The position numbers and the translations under genes are program-made. From positions 1-64,000 of the forward strand of contig JJOH01000016.1 in assembly GCA_000696115.1 (NCBI GenBank): 64,000 nucleotides of DNA. The letters are read 5' to 3'. Source of the stretch: Streptomyces olindensis. GTDB lineage: Bacteria; Actinomycetota; Actinomycetes; Streptomycetales; Streptomycetaceae. This document shows, one piece after another, positions 42,755 through 54,515 of this stretch. Under the pieces are notes generated by a model. It saw only the letters and a list, made by a program, of their open reading frames with translations. It was not told the DNA's origin and ran no database searches. Within the stretch, counting starts at the first letter, position 1; each line of letters opens with the position of its first letter.

Positions 42755-43603
42755 CTAGAGCTCAGCCAACAACTCGGCCTTCTTGACCGAGAATTCCTCA
42801 TCGGTCACCAGCCCGGCCTGATGCAACTCCCCAAGATGCCGAATCCGCTCGGCGATGTCCGCAGGATCACGGCGCGGCGCAGCCGCGGGAACGGCGGCCA
42901 CCGGACTGGACGTCCGCACCGCGGCCAGCACCGCCGCCGCGAACGGCAGTGACTCGTGCACGGGCCCGTACCCCAACCCGAACACCACCGCCGCGGGATC
43001 CTGGTCGGCCTGCACGGCAGCCGTCCCCACATCCCGCCGCAGCAACCGCAGATGCCCCTCGAAGACCTCCGGCGACCGCCACTCCACCCCGTTGAGTTCC
43101 CCGACGGAGAAGTTCTGGTCGCCGGCCTTCCACTTCGCCGACGACGCCCCCGTCCAGAACCACCGGAAGCTCACGGTCCGCCCGTCGAAGGTGGCCTTCC
43201 CGTCGTACGCCTTGAACGACAGCGGGCCCTTCGGCGGCTCCACGAGGAAACGGTCCGCCGGCCCGGACTCCGTCAGCAGCCCGCGCAGCTCGTCGGCGTA
43301 GTACTCCGCGAGCACCTCCCGCTCGGCGGGCAGCACCAGCCGGTAGGGGTCGCCGCTCTCCTTCAGCTGCCCGGCGGCCGCCTCCATCAGCGGATCCGCA
43401 CCGGGCCGTGGTTCGACGCGCAGCACGACCGTGCCGCGCTTCCCGCGCGTCAGGGTCACACCGGCGATCGCCTCCAGGGGCACACGGCGTTCCCCGAGCG
43501 CCTGGAAGAGCTTGGGTGTTCGAATCCCCCGTTCGTAACGGATGAGCACGGAGTCGGACTCGAACTCCCAGGCGGCATGAAATCCGGCCAGTACGTCACC
43601 CAT
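42755..43603 (-). CDS. DUF4429 protein with C-terminal SHOCT domain
   Basis: About 282 aa. Two DUF4429 modules (VLAGFHAAWEFESDSVLIRYERG, then GPLSFKAYDGKATFDGRTVSFRW) resemble PH-like folds. A SHOCT helical pair ends the protein (IAERIRHLGELHQAGLVTDEEFSVKKAELLAEL). Function unknown; SHOCT pairs often mediate oligomerisation. ATG 43603 is preferred over 43612 or 43624 from family length. Confidence 0.83.
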   Translation of the reverse strand: MGDVLAGFHAAWEFESDSVLIRYERGIRTPKLFQALGERRVPLEAIAGVTLTRGKRGTVVLRVEPRPGADPLMEAAAGQLKESGDPYRLVLPAEREVLAEYYADELRGLLTESGPADRFLVEPPKGPLSFKAYDGKATFDGRTVSFRWFWTGASSAKWKAGDQNFSVGELNGVEWRSPEVFEGHLRLLRRDVGTAAVQADQDPAAVVFGLGYGPVHESLPFAAAVLAAVRTSSPVAAVPAAAPRRDPADIAERIRHLGELHQAGLVTDEEFSVKKAELLAEL

Positions 43604-43678
43604 GCGGCTCATCGTATGCGGCACGCGCCCCTCCGTCCCCCTCCCGAGCAGACCGCGGTTTCTTCGTCTCTACGCGCG

Positions 43679-44887
43679 TCAGGCCGCCGCCGTGCCGGAC
43701 AAACCGGTACGGCAGACGCCGTCTTCGTGCGCGCAGTGCACCGAGCGGTATGCGCCAACGCCGATCTCTGCGAAATTCATCAGACTTGCCGTGCCGGGCT
43801 CGAAGTAGCCGGCGTGTCCCTTCGCGCCCTGCGCCGACAGCACCCGCGCCCCGAACCCGGCGGACACCGGATCCGCTCCGTGGCCCAGTCCGCCGACCTC
43901 CAGGTACGGCACGTCCTGGATCCAGTCGTCGGCGTCCCGCATCGCCCACACCCGGGCGCTGGTGTGCAGCTGGGCGGCCTTCTCCACACGCATGCCGGGG
44001 CTGCCGGCCACCGCGATGTCGGAGACCCGGCCGGGCAGCGAGTGCGCGGCGACCCCGCACACCACCGAGCCGTAGCTGTGGCAGAACAGCGACACCGGCG
44101 CGCCGCCGGGCAGCGCCCGCACCAGTGCGTTCAGCCGCATGGCGCCCTCCTCGGCGCGCATCGCCGTCGCCGAGTCGATGCCGAGGCCGCTGGGTGCCGT
44201 GTAGTCGGCCCAGGCGATCACGGCCGTCCGGGTCGAGGGGCTCGCCTGCCGCTCTGCCGCGTACAGCGCCTCGGCCATGCCCGCGGGCGCCGAGTACTTG
44301 CGGTGGGTGCGCTGGAAGGTGAGCAGATCCGTGTCCACGCCCGGGACGACGACCGAGACGCGGTCCGCCGTGCCCAGGTCGCCGAAGACCTCCGCCACCC
44401 GGCCCGAGCCCTCGGGATCGAAGGCGAGGATGTGGCGCCCCTTCTCCATCAGGTCCTCGAAGCGGTGCAGCCTGCGACCGGCCTCGTGCTGTCCGGCCGG
44501 GGTGAGGCGCTGGTCGTGCATCCGCTCCCGCTCGACCTCACGCGCCTTGGCGAGCGCGATGCGGTTGGCGCGGTAGCGCAGCTCGACAGGGGCGCCGTTC
44601 ATGTTTCCGACGGCGAGCGGATACGTGCGGACCAGGCTCGCGCGGTCCCGCTCGGTGAGCGAGGCGAAGAAGCGGGCCAGCTTCGTCGGCTCCGACTGCG
44701 GGTCCGGCAGCCGGTGCCCGGCGATCCGACCGTCCTCCCAGGCGGAGAGCGAGGCCTGGAGCGGCGAGGCGCCCCGCTGGTTGCGCAGCGCCGTCCAGCC
44801 GGTCGTCGCCAGCATCACGAAGACGACGGCCAGAGCGAGCAGTGCGCGCCAGACGTTCAGTTGCGGGGTGGTGTCGAAGGAAGTCAC
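43679..44887 (-). CDS. Membrane-anchored alpha/beta hydrolase (DUF1023)
   Basis: 402 aa. An N-terminal transmembrane anchor (ALLALAVVFVMLATTGW, residues 15-31), then the alpha/beta-hydrolase domain with nucleophile Ser in FCHSYGSVV and a C-terminal His in GHAGYFEPG. DUF1023 proteins are actinobacterial hydrolases of unknown substrate. Start GTG 44887. Confidence 0.85.
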   Translation of the reverse strand: MTSFDTTPQLNVWRALLALAVVFVMLATTGWTALRNQRGASPLQASLSAWEDGRIAGHRLPDPQSEPTKLARFFASLTERDRASLVRTYPLAVGNMNGAPVELRYRANRIALAKAREVERERMHDQRLTPAGQHEAGRRLHRFEDLMEKGRHILAFDPEGSGRVAEVFGDLGTADRVSVVVPGVDTDLLTFQRTHRKYSAPAGMAEALYAAERQASPSTRTAVIAWADYTAPSGLGIDSATAMRAEEGAMRLNALVRALPGGAPVSLFCHSYGSVVCGVAAHSLPGRVSDIAVAGSPGMRVEKAAQLHTSARVWAMRDADDWIQDVPYLEVGGLGHGADPVSAGFGARVLSAQGAKGHAGYFEPGTASLMNFAEIGVGAYRSVHCAHEDGVCRTGLSGTAAA

Positions 44888-44960
44888 TGAAAGGACACAC
44901 TAGGAGAACGAGAGGGTCTCGCGTTAACCAAGTGACCGGGATCACGTTTCGGTGAAGGTG

Positions 44961-45647
44961 CTAGGGGGACTGCCCCGCACGCCAGTTCCCCGCCAGCGCG
45001 GGACCCACCTGATCGAGGTAGGTGGCGGTGAGTTCGCGCATGCCCTCGATGGTGAGGTCGTCCCCCGCGGACCACAGCCGCTCGGTGACGCGGATCACCC
45101 CTCCGAAGAGGGCGACGACGATCCTCGGCCGGGGATCCGCGTCCACGTCGAGCCCCTCGCGCTCGGCGATGATGCCCGCGAGCTGTTCCTCCAGCTCCGC
45201 CGCCCGCCGCAGATGGGCGGCGAGCAGCGCGGGCGTCGACTCGATCACCCGGTAGACGCGCAGGTGCAGCTCGATCGGCACGTGCTCCTCGACGGCCTCG
45301 TTGATCGTGTCCCAGCTCTCCAGGACGGCCCGGCGCAGTGCCTCCAACGGGGCCTCGTGGGGCGGGCGGGCCCGTACGGCGTCGACGACGAGCGCCTCCG
45401 CGAGCCGCGGCACGAAGAACGCCGTCTCCTCCTTGCCGGCGAAGTAGCGGAAGAAGGTGCGCTGCGAGACGTCGACGGCGGCGGCGATGTCGTCGACCGT
45501 CGTCTCCTCGTACCCGCGCGTGGCGAACAGCTCCAGGGCGGCCCGCAGCAGCGCGTCCCGGGTGCGCCGCTTCTTGCGCTCGCGCAGGTTCACATCGTGC
45601 CTCTCGTCGGAACTGTTCTCCCAGTTCAGGCTATAGGGGGATGTCAT
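44961..45647 (-). CDS. TetR-family regulator of the adjacent exporter
   Basis: 228 aa. HTH in ALELFATRGYEETTVDDIAAAVDVSQRTFFRYFAGKEE. It is divergent from the MFS exporter gene, the standard arrangement for a drug-responsive repressor. Five TGTCA elements lie in the shared promoter and one overlaps its own start codon. Confidence 0.88.
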   Translation of the reverse strand: MTSPYSLNWENSSDERHDVNLRERKKRRTRDALLRAALELFATRGYEETTVDDIAAAVDVSQRTFFRYFAGKEETAFFVPRLAEALVVDAVRARPPHEAPLEALRRAVLESWDTINEAVEEHVPIELHLRVYRVIESTPALLAAHLRRAAELEEQLAGIIAEREGLDVDADPRPRIVVALFGGVIRVTERLWSAGDDLTIEGMRELTATYLDQVGPALAGNWRAGQSP

Positions 45648-45720
45648 GTCAGTTACCGACTAGTGAATTGGTTTGTCAATTGTCAGTGGCTGTCATTAGC
45701 CTCGAACGCATGACTAGTCA
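45642..45720. promoter_or_regulatory. Shared TetR/MFS promoter with repeated TGTCA elements
   Basis: TGTCA occurs at 45642, 45647, 45674, 45681 and 45691. TTGTCA (45673-45678) can serve as a -35 for the MFS gene, with CATTAG/ATTAGC at 45694-45700 as -10. The palindrome TGACTAGTCA (45711-45720) overlaps the MFS start codon. Confidence 0.45.
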
Positions 45721-47332
45721 GACCACCATCGACACGACGGGGTCGGGGGGCATACCGGCGTCGCCGTCGGACGCGACGCCGGGCAAGGGGCTGCGAGGGC
45801 ACCCCTGGCTCACCCTCATCACCGTCGCTGTGGGGGTCATGATGGTGGCCCTCGACGGCACCATCGTGGCCATTGCCAACCCGGCCATCCAGAAGGACCT
45901 CGGCGCCACGTTCGCCGAAGTCCAGTGGATCACCAACGGATACTTCCTCGCCCTCGCGGTCTCCCTGATCACCGCGGGCAAGCTCGGCGACCGCTTCGGT
46001 CACCGGCAGACCTTCCTCATCGGCGTCGTCGGCTTCGCGGCGGCCTCGGGCGCCATCGGGCTGTCCGACAGCATCGCGTTCGTCGTCGTCTTCCGCGTCC
46101 TGCAGGGCCTGTTCGGCGCGCTGCTGATGCCGGCCGCGCTCGGCCTGCTGCGGGCCACCTTCCCGGCCGAGAAGCTGAACATGGCGATCGGCATCTGGGG
46201 CATGGTCATCGGCGCCTCCACCGCCGGCGGCCCGATCCTCGGCGGCGTGCTCGTCGAGCACGTCAACTGGCAGTCGGTGTTCTTCATCAACGTGCCGGTC
46301 GGTGTCCTCGCCGTCGTCCTCGGCGTCTGGATCCTGCTCGACCATCGCGCCGAGAACGCCCCGCGCTCCTTCGACATCCTGGGCATCGCCCTGCTGTCGA
46401 CCTCCGTGTTCTGCCTGGTGTGGGCGCTCATCAAGGCCCCGCCGTCCGAGTGGGGCTGGGGCGACGCGAAGACGCTCGGCTTCCTCGGCGCCTCCGTGCT
46501 GGGCTTCGCGCTCTTCGCCTTCTGGGAGACGAAGGTCAAGGAACCGCTGATCCCGCTCGCGCTGTTCCGCTCCGTGGCGCTGTCCGCGGGTGTCGTGCTG
46601 ATGGTCCTGATGGCCATCGCGTTCATGGGCGGCCTGTTCTTCGTGACGTTCTACCTGCAGAACGTGCACGGCATGAGCCCGATCGACGCGGGCCTGCACC
46701 TGCTGCCGCTCACCGGCATGATGATCGTCGGCTCGCCGCTCGCCGGCGCGATGATCACCAAGTTCGGTCCCCGGGTCCCGCTCGCGGGCGGTATGGGGCT
46801 GACCGCGATCGCCATGTACGGGATGTCGACGCTGGAGACGGACACCGGCAGCGGCGTCATGTCGCTCTGGTTCGCCCTGCTCGGTCTCGGCCTCGCGCCG
46901 GTCATGGTCGGCGCGACCGAGGTCATCGTCGGCAACGCGCCGATGGAGCTGTCGGGTGTCGCGGGTGGCCTCCAGCAGGCCGCCATGCAGATCGGCGGCA
47001 GCCTCGGCACGGCCGTGCTGGGCGCGGTGATGGCGTCCAAGGTCAACAGCGACCTCGCGGGCAACTGGGCGAAGGCCGGGCTGCCGCCGCTGACGCCGGA
47101 GCAGGAGCACCAGGCGTCCGAGGCGGTCCAGGTCGGCGTCCCGCCGGTGGCGCCGGGCACGCCGGACGCCATCGCCGCGAAGATCACGGGTGTCGCGCAC
47201 GACACGTTCATCTCCGGCATGAGCGCGGCGTCGCTCGTCGCCGCGGGTGTCGCCGTGGTGGCGGTGCTGGTGGCGTTCCTGACGAAGCGCGGCGAGAACG
47301 CGGGCGCGGGCGCGGGCGCCGCGCACATCTGA
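45710..47332 (+). CDS. MFS multidrug exporter, DHA2 (14-helix) family
   Basis: 540 aa, 14 predicted helices. Motifs: VALDGTIVAIANPAIQKDL in helix 1, LGDRFGHRQTFL loop (motif A), and GGPILGGVLVEHVNWQSVFFINVPVG (motif C and DHA2 signature). A proton-driven exporter of toxic compounds. Regulated by the divergent TetR. ATG 45710 removes an implausible upstream extension through the TetR gene. Confidence 0.92.
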   Translation: MTSQTTIDTTGSGGIPASPSDATPGKGLRGHPWLTLITVAVGVMMVALDGTIVAIANPAIQKDLGATFAEVQWITNGYFLALAVSLITAGKLGDRFGHRQTFLIGVVGFAAASGAIGLSDSIAFVVVFRVLQGLFGALLMPAALGLLRATFPAEKLNMAIGIWGMVIGASTAGGPILGGVLVEHVNWQSVFFINVPVGVLAVVLGVWILLDHRAENAPRSFDILGIALLSTSVFCLVWALIKAPPSEWGWGDAKTLGFLGASVLGFALFAFWETKVKEPLIPLALFRSVALSAGVVLMVLMAIAFMGGLFFVTFYLQNVHGMSPIDAGLHLLPLTGMMIVGSPLAGAMITKFGPRVPLAGGMGLTAIAMYGMSTLETDTGSGVMSLWFALLGLGLAPVMVGATEVIVGNAPMELSGVAGGLQQAAMQIGGSLGTAVLGAVMASKVNSDLAGNWAKAGLPPLTPEQEHQASEAVQVGVPPVAPGTPDAIAAKITGVAHDTFISGMSAASLVAAGVAVVAVLVAFLTKRGENAGAGAGAAHI

Positions 47333-47441
47333 CGGGCATTCGCCTATCAGGGTGAACAGCCCCGTCGAACTCTCCCCTCCGGCGGCCGCGCAGGTCACAG
47401 TGGGTCAAGTCCTCCGCAGGGCATGGAGGAAGGACGCTGCG

Positions 47442-47468
47442 GCGCGCTGCTGGAGGGGGGCAGCGCGC
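47442..47468 (+). other. Hairpin in the MFS-DUF4190 gap
   Basis: GCGCGCTGC (47442-47450) pairs with 47460-47468. It is 110 nt past the MFS stop and 90 nt before DUF4190, so it could be a distant terminator or a 5' leader structure. Confidence 0.3.
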
Positions 47469-47558
47469 AGGCAGTGGGATTGAAGTCCGTCAGGGGGGTA
47501 CTCGCCGTCACGTACCCGAACCGAACCCCAACCGACTGAGGGTTTACGGGAGTTGATG

Positions 47559-47864
47559 ATGGCGAGCTTCGGACACGGTACGCGCAGGCACCCCCGCTCA
47601 CGTGGCCGGACGTGGTCACGGACCGGGCCGGATCGCGCGACGCTCGGAATCATCGGAGTCATCTGCGCGGTTGCCGGATTCTTCGTGCTGGGGATCATCC
47701 TCGGCCCCGCGGCGATCGTCTGCGGCTGGCTCGCCATGGGCCGCACGTGGGCGGGCTCCCGCCCCGTCACGGCCGTGGTCGCCCTGGTCCTGGGTGCCAT
47801 CGACACGCTCCTGGCGGTCATCTGGCTGTCCGGAGCGGCCACGCCGGGCATGGGCATGTTCTGA
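47559..47864 (+). CDS. Small DUF4190-like membrane protein
   Basis: 101 aa. Arg/Ser-rich N-terminus followed by two hydrophobic helices (LGIIGVICAVAGFFVLGIIL and VTAVVALVLGAIDTLLAVIW) separated by WLAMGRTW, the usual DUF4190 layout. GGGAG lies 6 nt before the third of the clustered starts (TTG-ATG-ATG), so ATG 47559 is used. Function unknown. Confidence 0.75.
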   Translation: MASFGHGTRRHPRSRGRTWSRTGPDRATLGIIGVICAVAGFFVLGIILGPAAIVCGWLAMGRTWAGSRPVTAVVALVLGAIDTLLAVIWLSGAATPGMGMF

Positions 47865-47957
47865 TCCGGGTGGTGCGAGGGAAGGGCCCCGGCGACCGCG
47901 CCGAGGCCCTCCTTCCCGTCATTTCACCGACGCCCCGTCATCTCACCGACGTCCCCG

Positions 47958-48704
47958 TCATTTCGCCGACGTCCCCTTCAGCGCCGCCAGTTCGTCCCGC
48001 AGCGCCCGCACCTCCTCCGTCAGTTCCCGTATCGCCTCCGTCTGGCGCCGCTCCTCCACGTCGTCCTTGTCGAACCGCGCGATGAACCACGCCGCGATGT
48101 TCGCCGTCACCACACCGAGCAGGGCGATCCCGGACAGCATCAGCCCGACCGCGAGTATCCGTCCGAGCCCCGTGGTCGGTGCCATATCCCCGTACCCCAC
48201 GGTGGTCATCGTGGTGAACGCCCACCAGACCGCGTCCCCGAGCGTCTGGATGGAAGCTCCGGGCTTGCCCCTTTCCACCTCCAGCACGGCCAGCGCACCG
48301 AAGACGAGCAGTCCCAGGCACGACCCCGCGACATACGTGGTGACCCGTACCTGTGATGCCATCCGTGCGCGCTGGCCGGCGAGGAACAGCATCGACACCA
48401 GCTTCAGCAGCCGCAGCGGCTGCGCCAGGGGCAGCACCACGGCCAGCAGCGCCAGTGGATTGCCGCGTACGAACCGCAGCCGGTCCTCGGCCAGCCACAG
48501 GCGGACCAGGTAGTCGACGGCGAAAGCGGCCCACACCGCCCAGTTGGTGACGTGGCACGCGGTGAGCACGTCTTCCGAAGCATCCGGAGCCACGATCGGA
48601 AAAGCGTAGGCGATCGCGAAGAGCACGGCCAGCGCCAGCAGCGGACCTTGCGTGCGCTGCTCCCAACGGGCCAGAGCGGTCGGTGCGGTCATCGGGAGCG
48701 TCAT
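47958..48704 (-). CDS. Potassium channel family protein
   Basis: About 248 aa. Several helices, pore loop with selectivity filter TMTTVGYGD, and a C-terminal coiled coil (VEERRQTEAIRELTEEVRALRDELAAL) likely to assemble the tetramer. The S4-like segment (LAQPLRLLKLVSMLFLAG) has few Arg, so voltage sensing is doubtful. Several in-frame ATGs exist (48713, 48704, 48692); none has a clear ribosome site. Confidence 0.88.
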   Translation of the reverse strand: MTLPMTAPTALARWEQRTQGPLLALAVLFAIAYAFPIVAPDASEDVLTACHVTNWAVWAAFAVDYLVRLWLAEDRLRFVRGNPLALLAVVLPLAQPLRLLKLVSMLFLAGQRARMASQVRVTTYVAGSCLGLLVFGALAVLEVERGKPGASIQTLGDAVWWAFTTMTTVGYGDMAPTTGLGRILAVGLMLSGIALLGVVTANIAAWFIARFDKDDVEERRQTEAIRELTEEVRALRDELAALKGTSAK

Positions 48705-48766
48705 GGAGAGCATGCTAGGAAACGCGGGGGCGGCACCGGCCGGGCTGCCGCCCCCCGACACACGTC

Positions 48767-51514
<2,748 letters not shown>

Positions 51515-51942
51515 GCTGTTCCTTACCTGTCAGAGGGCCGTGCGAGGGCCGCTGTTTCGCTGTCGTCGCTGGGCGTCGTCGCTGGGGCTGCGCCGTTCCC
51601 CATGGTCCACCTCGGGGCCGTGAAACGTCATCTCTACCGAGCGGTAACCCGGGGATGAGATCGACTCCGTGCCGGCTCCGTGACGTATGGGGCGAATACC
51701 TTCGAGTCTCGTACCCGCAGACGATTCCCAAACGCGCAAACAGGGCAGAAAGGTGTGGTGTACGTCACCTCGGACCATGATGGTGTGCCTGGAGTTGCGG
51801 TGACACGGCCAGGATCGTCACCGTTTCGGCGGTCTGAACGGCCGGGTACTTGCGCGATCCGTCCCGCCCGTGTGGACTACGGCCAATGCTTCGCGCACGC
51901 GCGTGGCTGAGTTATTCCCAAGACATGATCAGGAGGCAACCC
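51515..51942. other. 428-nt divergent control region between aceE and DUF3052 genes
   Basis: No convincing gene on either strand. A 12-13-nt direct repeat (GTCGTCGCTGGG at 51562-51573, CGTCGTCGCTGGG at 51574-51586) lies in the aceE leader. Promoters for both genes must be here; I could not fix -35/-10 pairs. Confidence 0.5.
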
Positions 51943-52380
51943 GTGAGCGCGACCGCGGACCACGCGGAGGAGCGGACGAACCCTGCCGCCAGGCTGGGGT
52001 TCCAGCCCGGGCAGGTGGTCCAGGAGCTCGGCTACGACGACGACGTGGATCAGGAACTCCGCGAAGCCATCGAGGGCGTCATCGAGGGCGACCTGGTGGA
52101 CGAGGACTACGACGACGTGGCCGACGCCGTTGTGCTGTGGTTCCGTGACGACGACGGCGACCTGACGGATGCGCTGGTGGATGCCACCACGTACATCGAA
52201 GAGGGCGGCCCCATCCTGCTCCTGACGCCGAAGACCGGCCGTTCGGGGTACGTGGAGCCGAGCGACATCTCGGAAGCCGCCACCACGGCGGGTCTGACGG
52301 CGTCCAAGAGCGTCAGCGTCGGCAAGGACTGGAGCGGCAGCCGGCTGGCGACGCCGAAGGCGGCGAAGTCCAAGCGGTAG
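51943..52380 (+). CDS. DUF3052 family protein
   Basis: 145 aa acidic actinobacterial protein of unknown function. GTG 51943 with a perfect AGGAGG 6 nt upstream. Sequence starts VSATADHAEERTNPAARLGFQPGQ and contains DDVADAVVLWFRDDDGDLTD; no cofactor motif is seen. Its C-terminus is Lys-rich. Located between aceE and the peroxiredoxin as in S. coelicolor. Confidence 0.85.
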   Translation: MSATADHAEERTNPAARLGFQPGQVVQELGYDDDVDQELREAIEGVIEGDLVDEDYDDVADAVVLWFRDDDGDLTDALVDATTYIEEGGPILLLTPKTGRSGYVEPSDISEAATTAGLTASKSVSVGKDWSGSRLATPKAAKSKR

Positions 52381-52511
52381 TCATACGTGAAGTCCCAGCG
52401 TTAGTCGTACGTACGGGGCGGGCCGGCACCGTCGGCCCGCCCACCGGTCCGCGCCGGTCGCTGCGTAGGGTGGTCCCACCCCAGAAGCCTCAGGAAGGGA
52501 CACCCACGACG

Positions 52512-52970
52512 ATGGCGATCCAGGTCGGCGAGAAGGCCCCCGACTTCGAGCTCAAGGACAACCACGGCCGGTCCGTCCGGCTGTCCGACTTCCGCGGTTC
52601 CAAGAACGTCGTCCTGCTCTTCTATCCCTTCGCCTTCACCGGCGTGTGCACCGGCGAGCTGTGCGAGCTGCGCGACAACCTGCCGCAGTTCTCCGACCGC
52701 GACACCCAGCTGCTCGCCGTCTCCAACGACTCCATCCACACCCTGCGCGTCTTCGCCGAGCAGGAGGGCCTCGAATACCCCCTGCTGTCGGACTTCTGGC
52801 CGCACGGCAACGTCTCGCGGGCCTACGGCGTCTTCGACGAGGACAAGGGCTGCGCCGTGCGCGGCACCTTCGTCATCGACAAGGAGGGCGTCGTGCGGTG
52901 GACCGTCGTCAACGGCCTGCCGGACGCCCGCGACCTCAACGACTACGTGAAGGCGCTCGACTCCCTGTGA
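52512..52970 (+). CDS. Peroxiredoxin, AhpE-like
   Basis: 152 aa thiol peroxidase. The peroxidatic Cys is in the PFAFTGVCTGELCEL segment, preceded by the conserved Pro/Thr; WTVVNGLPDARDL is near the C-terminus. A second Cys four residues later and another in KGCAVRG may or may not resolve. Reduces peroxides or peroxynitrite. ATG 52512; the AGGAAGGGA box is rather distant (about 10 nt). Confidence 0.9.
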   Translation: MAIQVGEKAPDFELKDNHGRSVRLSDFRGSKNVVLLFYPFAFTGVCTGELCELRDNLPQFSDRDTQLLAVSNDSIHTLRVFAEQEGLEYPLLSDFWPHGNVSRAYGVFDEDKGCAVRGTFVIDKEGVVRWTVVNGLPDARDLNDYVKALDSL

Positions 52971-53117
52971 CGCCGGTCGGGCGGCATGCGCTCGACACCC
53001 GCTGAAATGTCGGCTTCAGGGCCTGCGAGGGGCGGGAACCCGTCACTAGGATCGACTCGTTGATCCGACATCCGAGCACAACGGGGCATCCCGCCCCTGG
53101 ACACCAATGGAGGACTC

Positions 53118-53693
53118 GTGGGAGTCAGCCTCAGCAAGGGCGGCAACGTATCGCTGACCAAGGAGGCGCCGGGCCTGACCGCGGTCATCGTCGGTCTGGG
53201 GTGGGACGTCCGCACCACGACCGGCACCGACTTCGACCTGGACGCCAGCGCGCTGCTGCTGAACAACTCCGGCAAGGTCGCCAGCGACCAGCACTTCATC
53301 TTCTTCAACAACCTCAAGAGCCCGGACGGCTCCGTCGAGCACACCGGCGACAACCTCACCGGTGAGGGCGAGGGCGACGACGAGCAGATCAAGGTCGACC
53401 TCGCCGGCGTCCCGGCCGACGTCGAGAAGATCGTCTTCCCGGTCTCGATCTACGACGCCGAGACTCGCCAGCAGTCCTTCGGCCAGGTGCGCAACGCGTT
53501 CATCCGCGTCGTGAACCAGGCCGGCGGCGCCGAGATCGCCCGGTACGACCTGAGCGAGGACGCCTCCACCGAGACCGCCATGGTCTTCGGTGAGCTCTAC
53601 CGGCACGGCGCGGAGTGGAAGTTCCGCGCCATCGGCCAGGGCTACGCCTCGGGCCTGCGCGGCATCGCGCAGGACTTCGGCGTGAACGTCTGA
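53118..53693 (+). CDS. TerD-family stress protein (copy 1)
   Basis: 191 aa calcium-binding beta-sandwich linked to tellurite and general stress. MGVSLSKGGNVSLTKEAPGL opens it; Ca2+ sites are in DFDLDASALLL and GDNLTGEGEGDDEQI. Its C-terminus, WKFRAIGQGYASGLRG, is the TerD hallmark. GTG 53118 with TGGAGG upstream. Followed by a strong hairpin and a close paralogue, so this is a tandem duplication. Confidence 0.95.
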   Translation: MGVSLSKGGNVSLTKEAPGLTAVIVGLGWDVRTTTGTDFDLDASALLLNNSGKVASDQHFIFFNNLKSPDGSVEHTGDNLTGEGEGDDEQIKVDLAGVPADVEKIVFPVSIYDAETRQQSFGQVRNAFIRVVNQAGGAEIARYDLSEDASTETAMVFGELYRHGAEWKFRAIGQGYASGLRGIAQDFGVNV

Positions 53694-53735
53694 GCCACCC
53701 GCAGGGCCCTGGCGACGGGGCCCGAAGGCCTTCCT

Positions 53736-53770
53736 GTCCGGCGCCGCACGGTTTACGTGCGGCGCCGGAC
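53736..53770 (+). terminator. Hairpin between the two terD copies
   Basis: Perfect 15-bp stem (GTCCGGCGCCGCACG at 53736-53750 with 53756-53770), GTTTA loop. Confidence 0.85.
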
Positions 53771-53814
53771 GTGCAAGACCACCTCAGTAGGACCACCCGG
53801 GGAGGGACATCAGC

Positions 53815-54390
53815 ATGGGCGTCACACTTGCCAAAGGGGGCAATGTCTCCCTGTCCAAGGCCGCACCCAACCTCACGCAGGTGATGGTCGGGCTCGGCTG
53901 GGACGCGCGCTCCACCACCGGAGCGCCCTTCGACCTGGACGCCAGCGCGCTGATGTGCAGCGGCGGACGCGTGCTCGGGGACGAGTGGTTCGTCTTCTAC
54001 AACCAGCTCAAGAGCCCGGACGGCTCGGTCGAGCACACCGGTGACAACCTCACCGGCGAGGGCGACGGCGACGACGAGTCGCTGCTGATCGACCTCGCCA
54101 AGGTGCCGCCCCACTGCGACAAGATCGTCTTTCCCGTCTCCATCCACCTGGCCGACGAGCGCGGCCAGACCTTCGGCCAGGTCAGCAACGCCTTCATCCG
54201 TGTGGTGAACCAGGCCGACGGCCAGGAGCTGGCCCGCTACGACCTCAGCGAGGACGCCTCCACGGAGACCGCGATGATCTTCGGCGAGGTCTATCGCTAC
54301 CAGGGCGAATGGAAGTTCAGGGCCGTCGGGCAGGGGTACGCGTCGGGTCTGCGCGGCATCGCCATGGACTTCGGAGTCAACGTCTCATAA
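53815..54390 (+). CDS. TerD-family stress protein (copy 2)
   Basis: 191 aa paralogue of the preceding protein with the same ends (MGVTLAKGGNVSLSKAAPNL; YASGLRGIAMDFGVNVS) and the same DFDLDASAL-type and GDGDDESLLIDL calcium sites. ATG 53815 with GGGAGGGA upstream. A terminator separates it from copy 1; it is 126 nt before the terC gene. Confidence 0.95.
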   Translation: MGVTLAKGGNVSLSKAAPNLTQVMVGLGWDARSTTGAPFDLDASALMCSGGRVLGDEWFVFYNQLKSPDGSVEHTGDNLTGEGDGDDESLLIDLAKVPPHCDKIVFPVSIHLADERGQTFGQVSNAFIRVVNQADGQELARYDLSEDASTETAMIFGEVYRYQGEWKFRAVGQGYASGLRGIAMDFGVNVS

Positions 54391-54515
54391 CGCGATATGA
54401 GCAAAAAGCGGGGCCTCGTGGGGTGCGAAGGGGGTCCGACTAGACTTCGGCTTCAAAGTTTCGTAAAGCCGGGTACGGCGCGGGGGAGCCCCGTACACAC
54501 ACGATTGGGTAGCCA

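Noticed and set aside
54391..54515. Possible yybP-ykoY manganese riboswitch before the TerC gene
   Set aside because: TerC genes are sometimes controlled by this riboswitch, but the leader is only about 125 nt and lacks the conserved GGGGAGUA-type and Mn-binding core. Only a GGGTAGCC-like piece is present.
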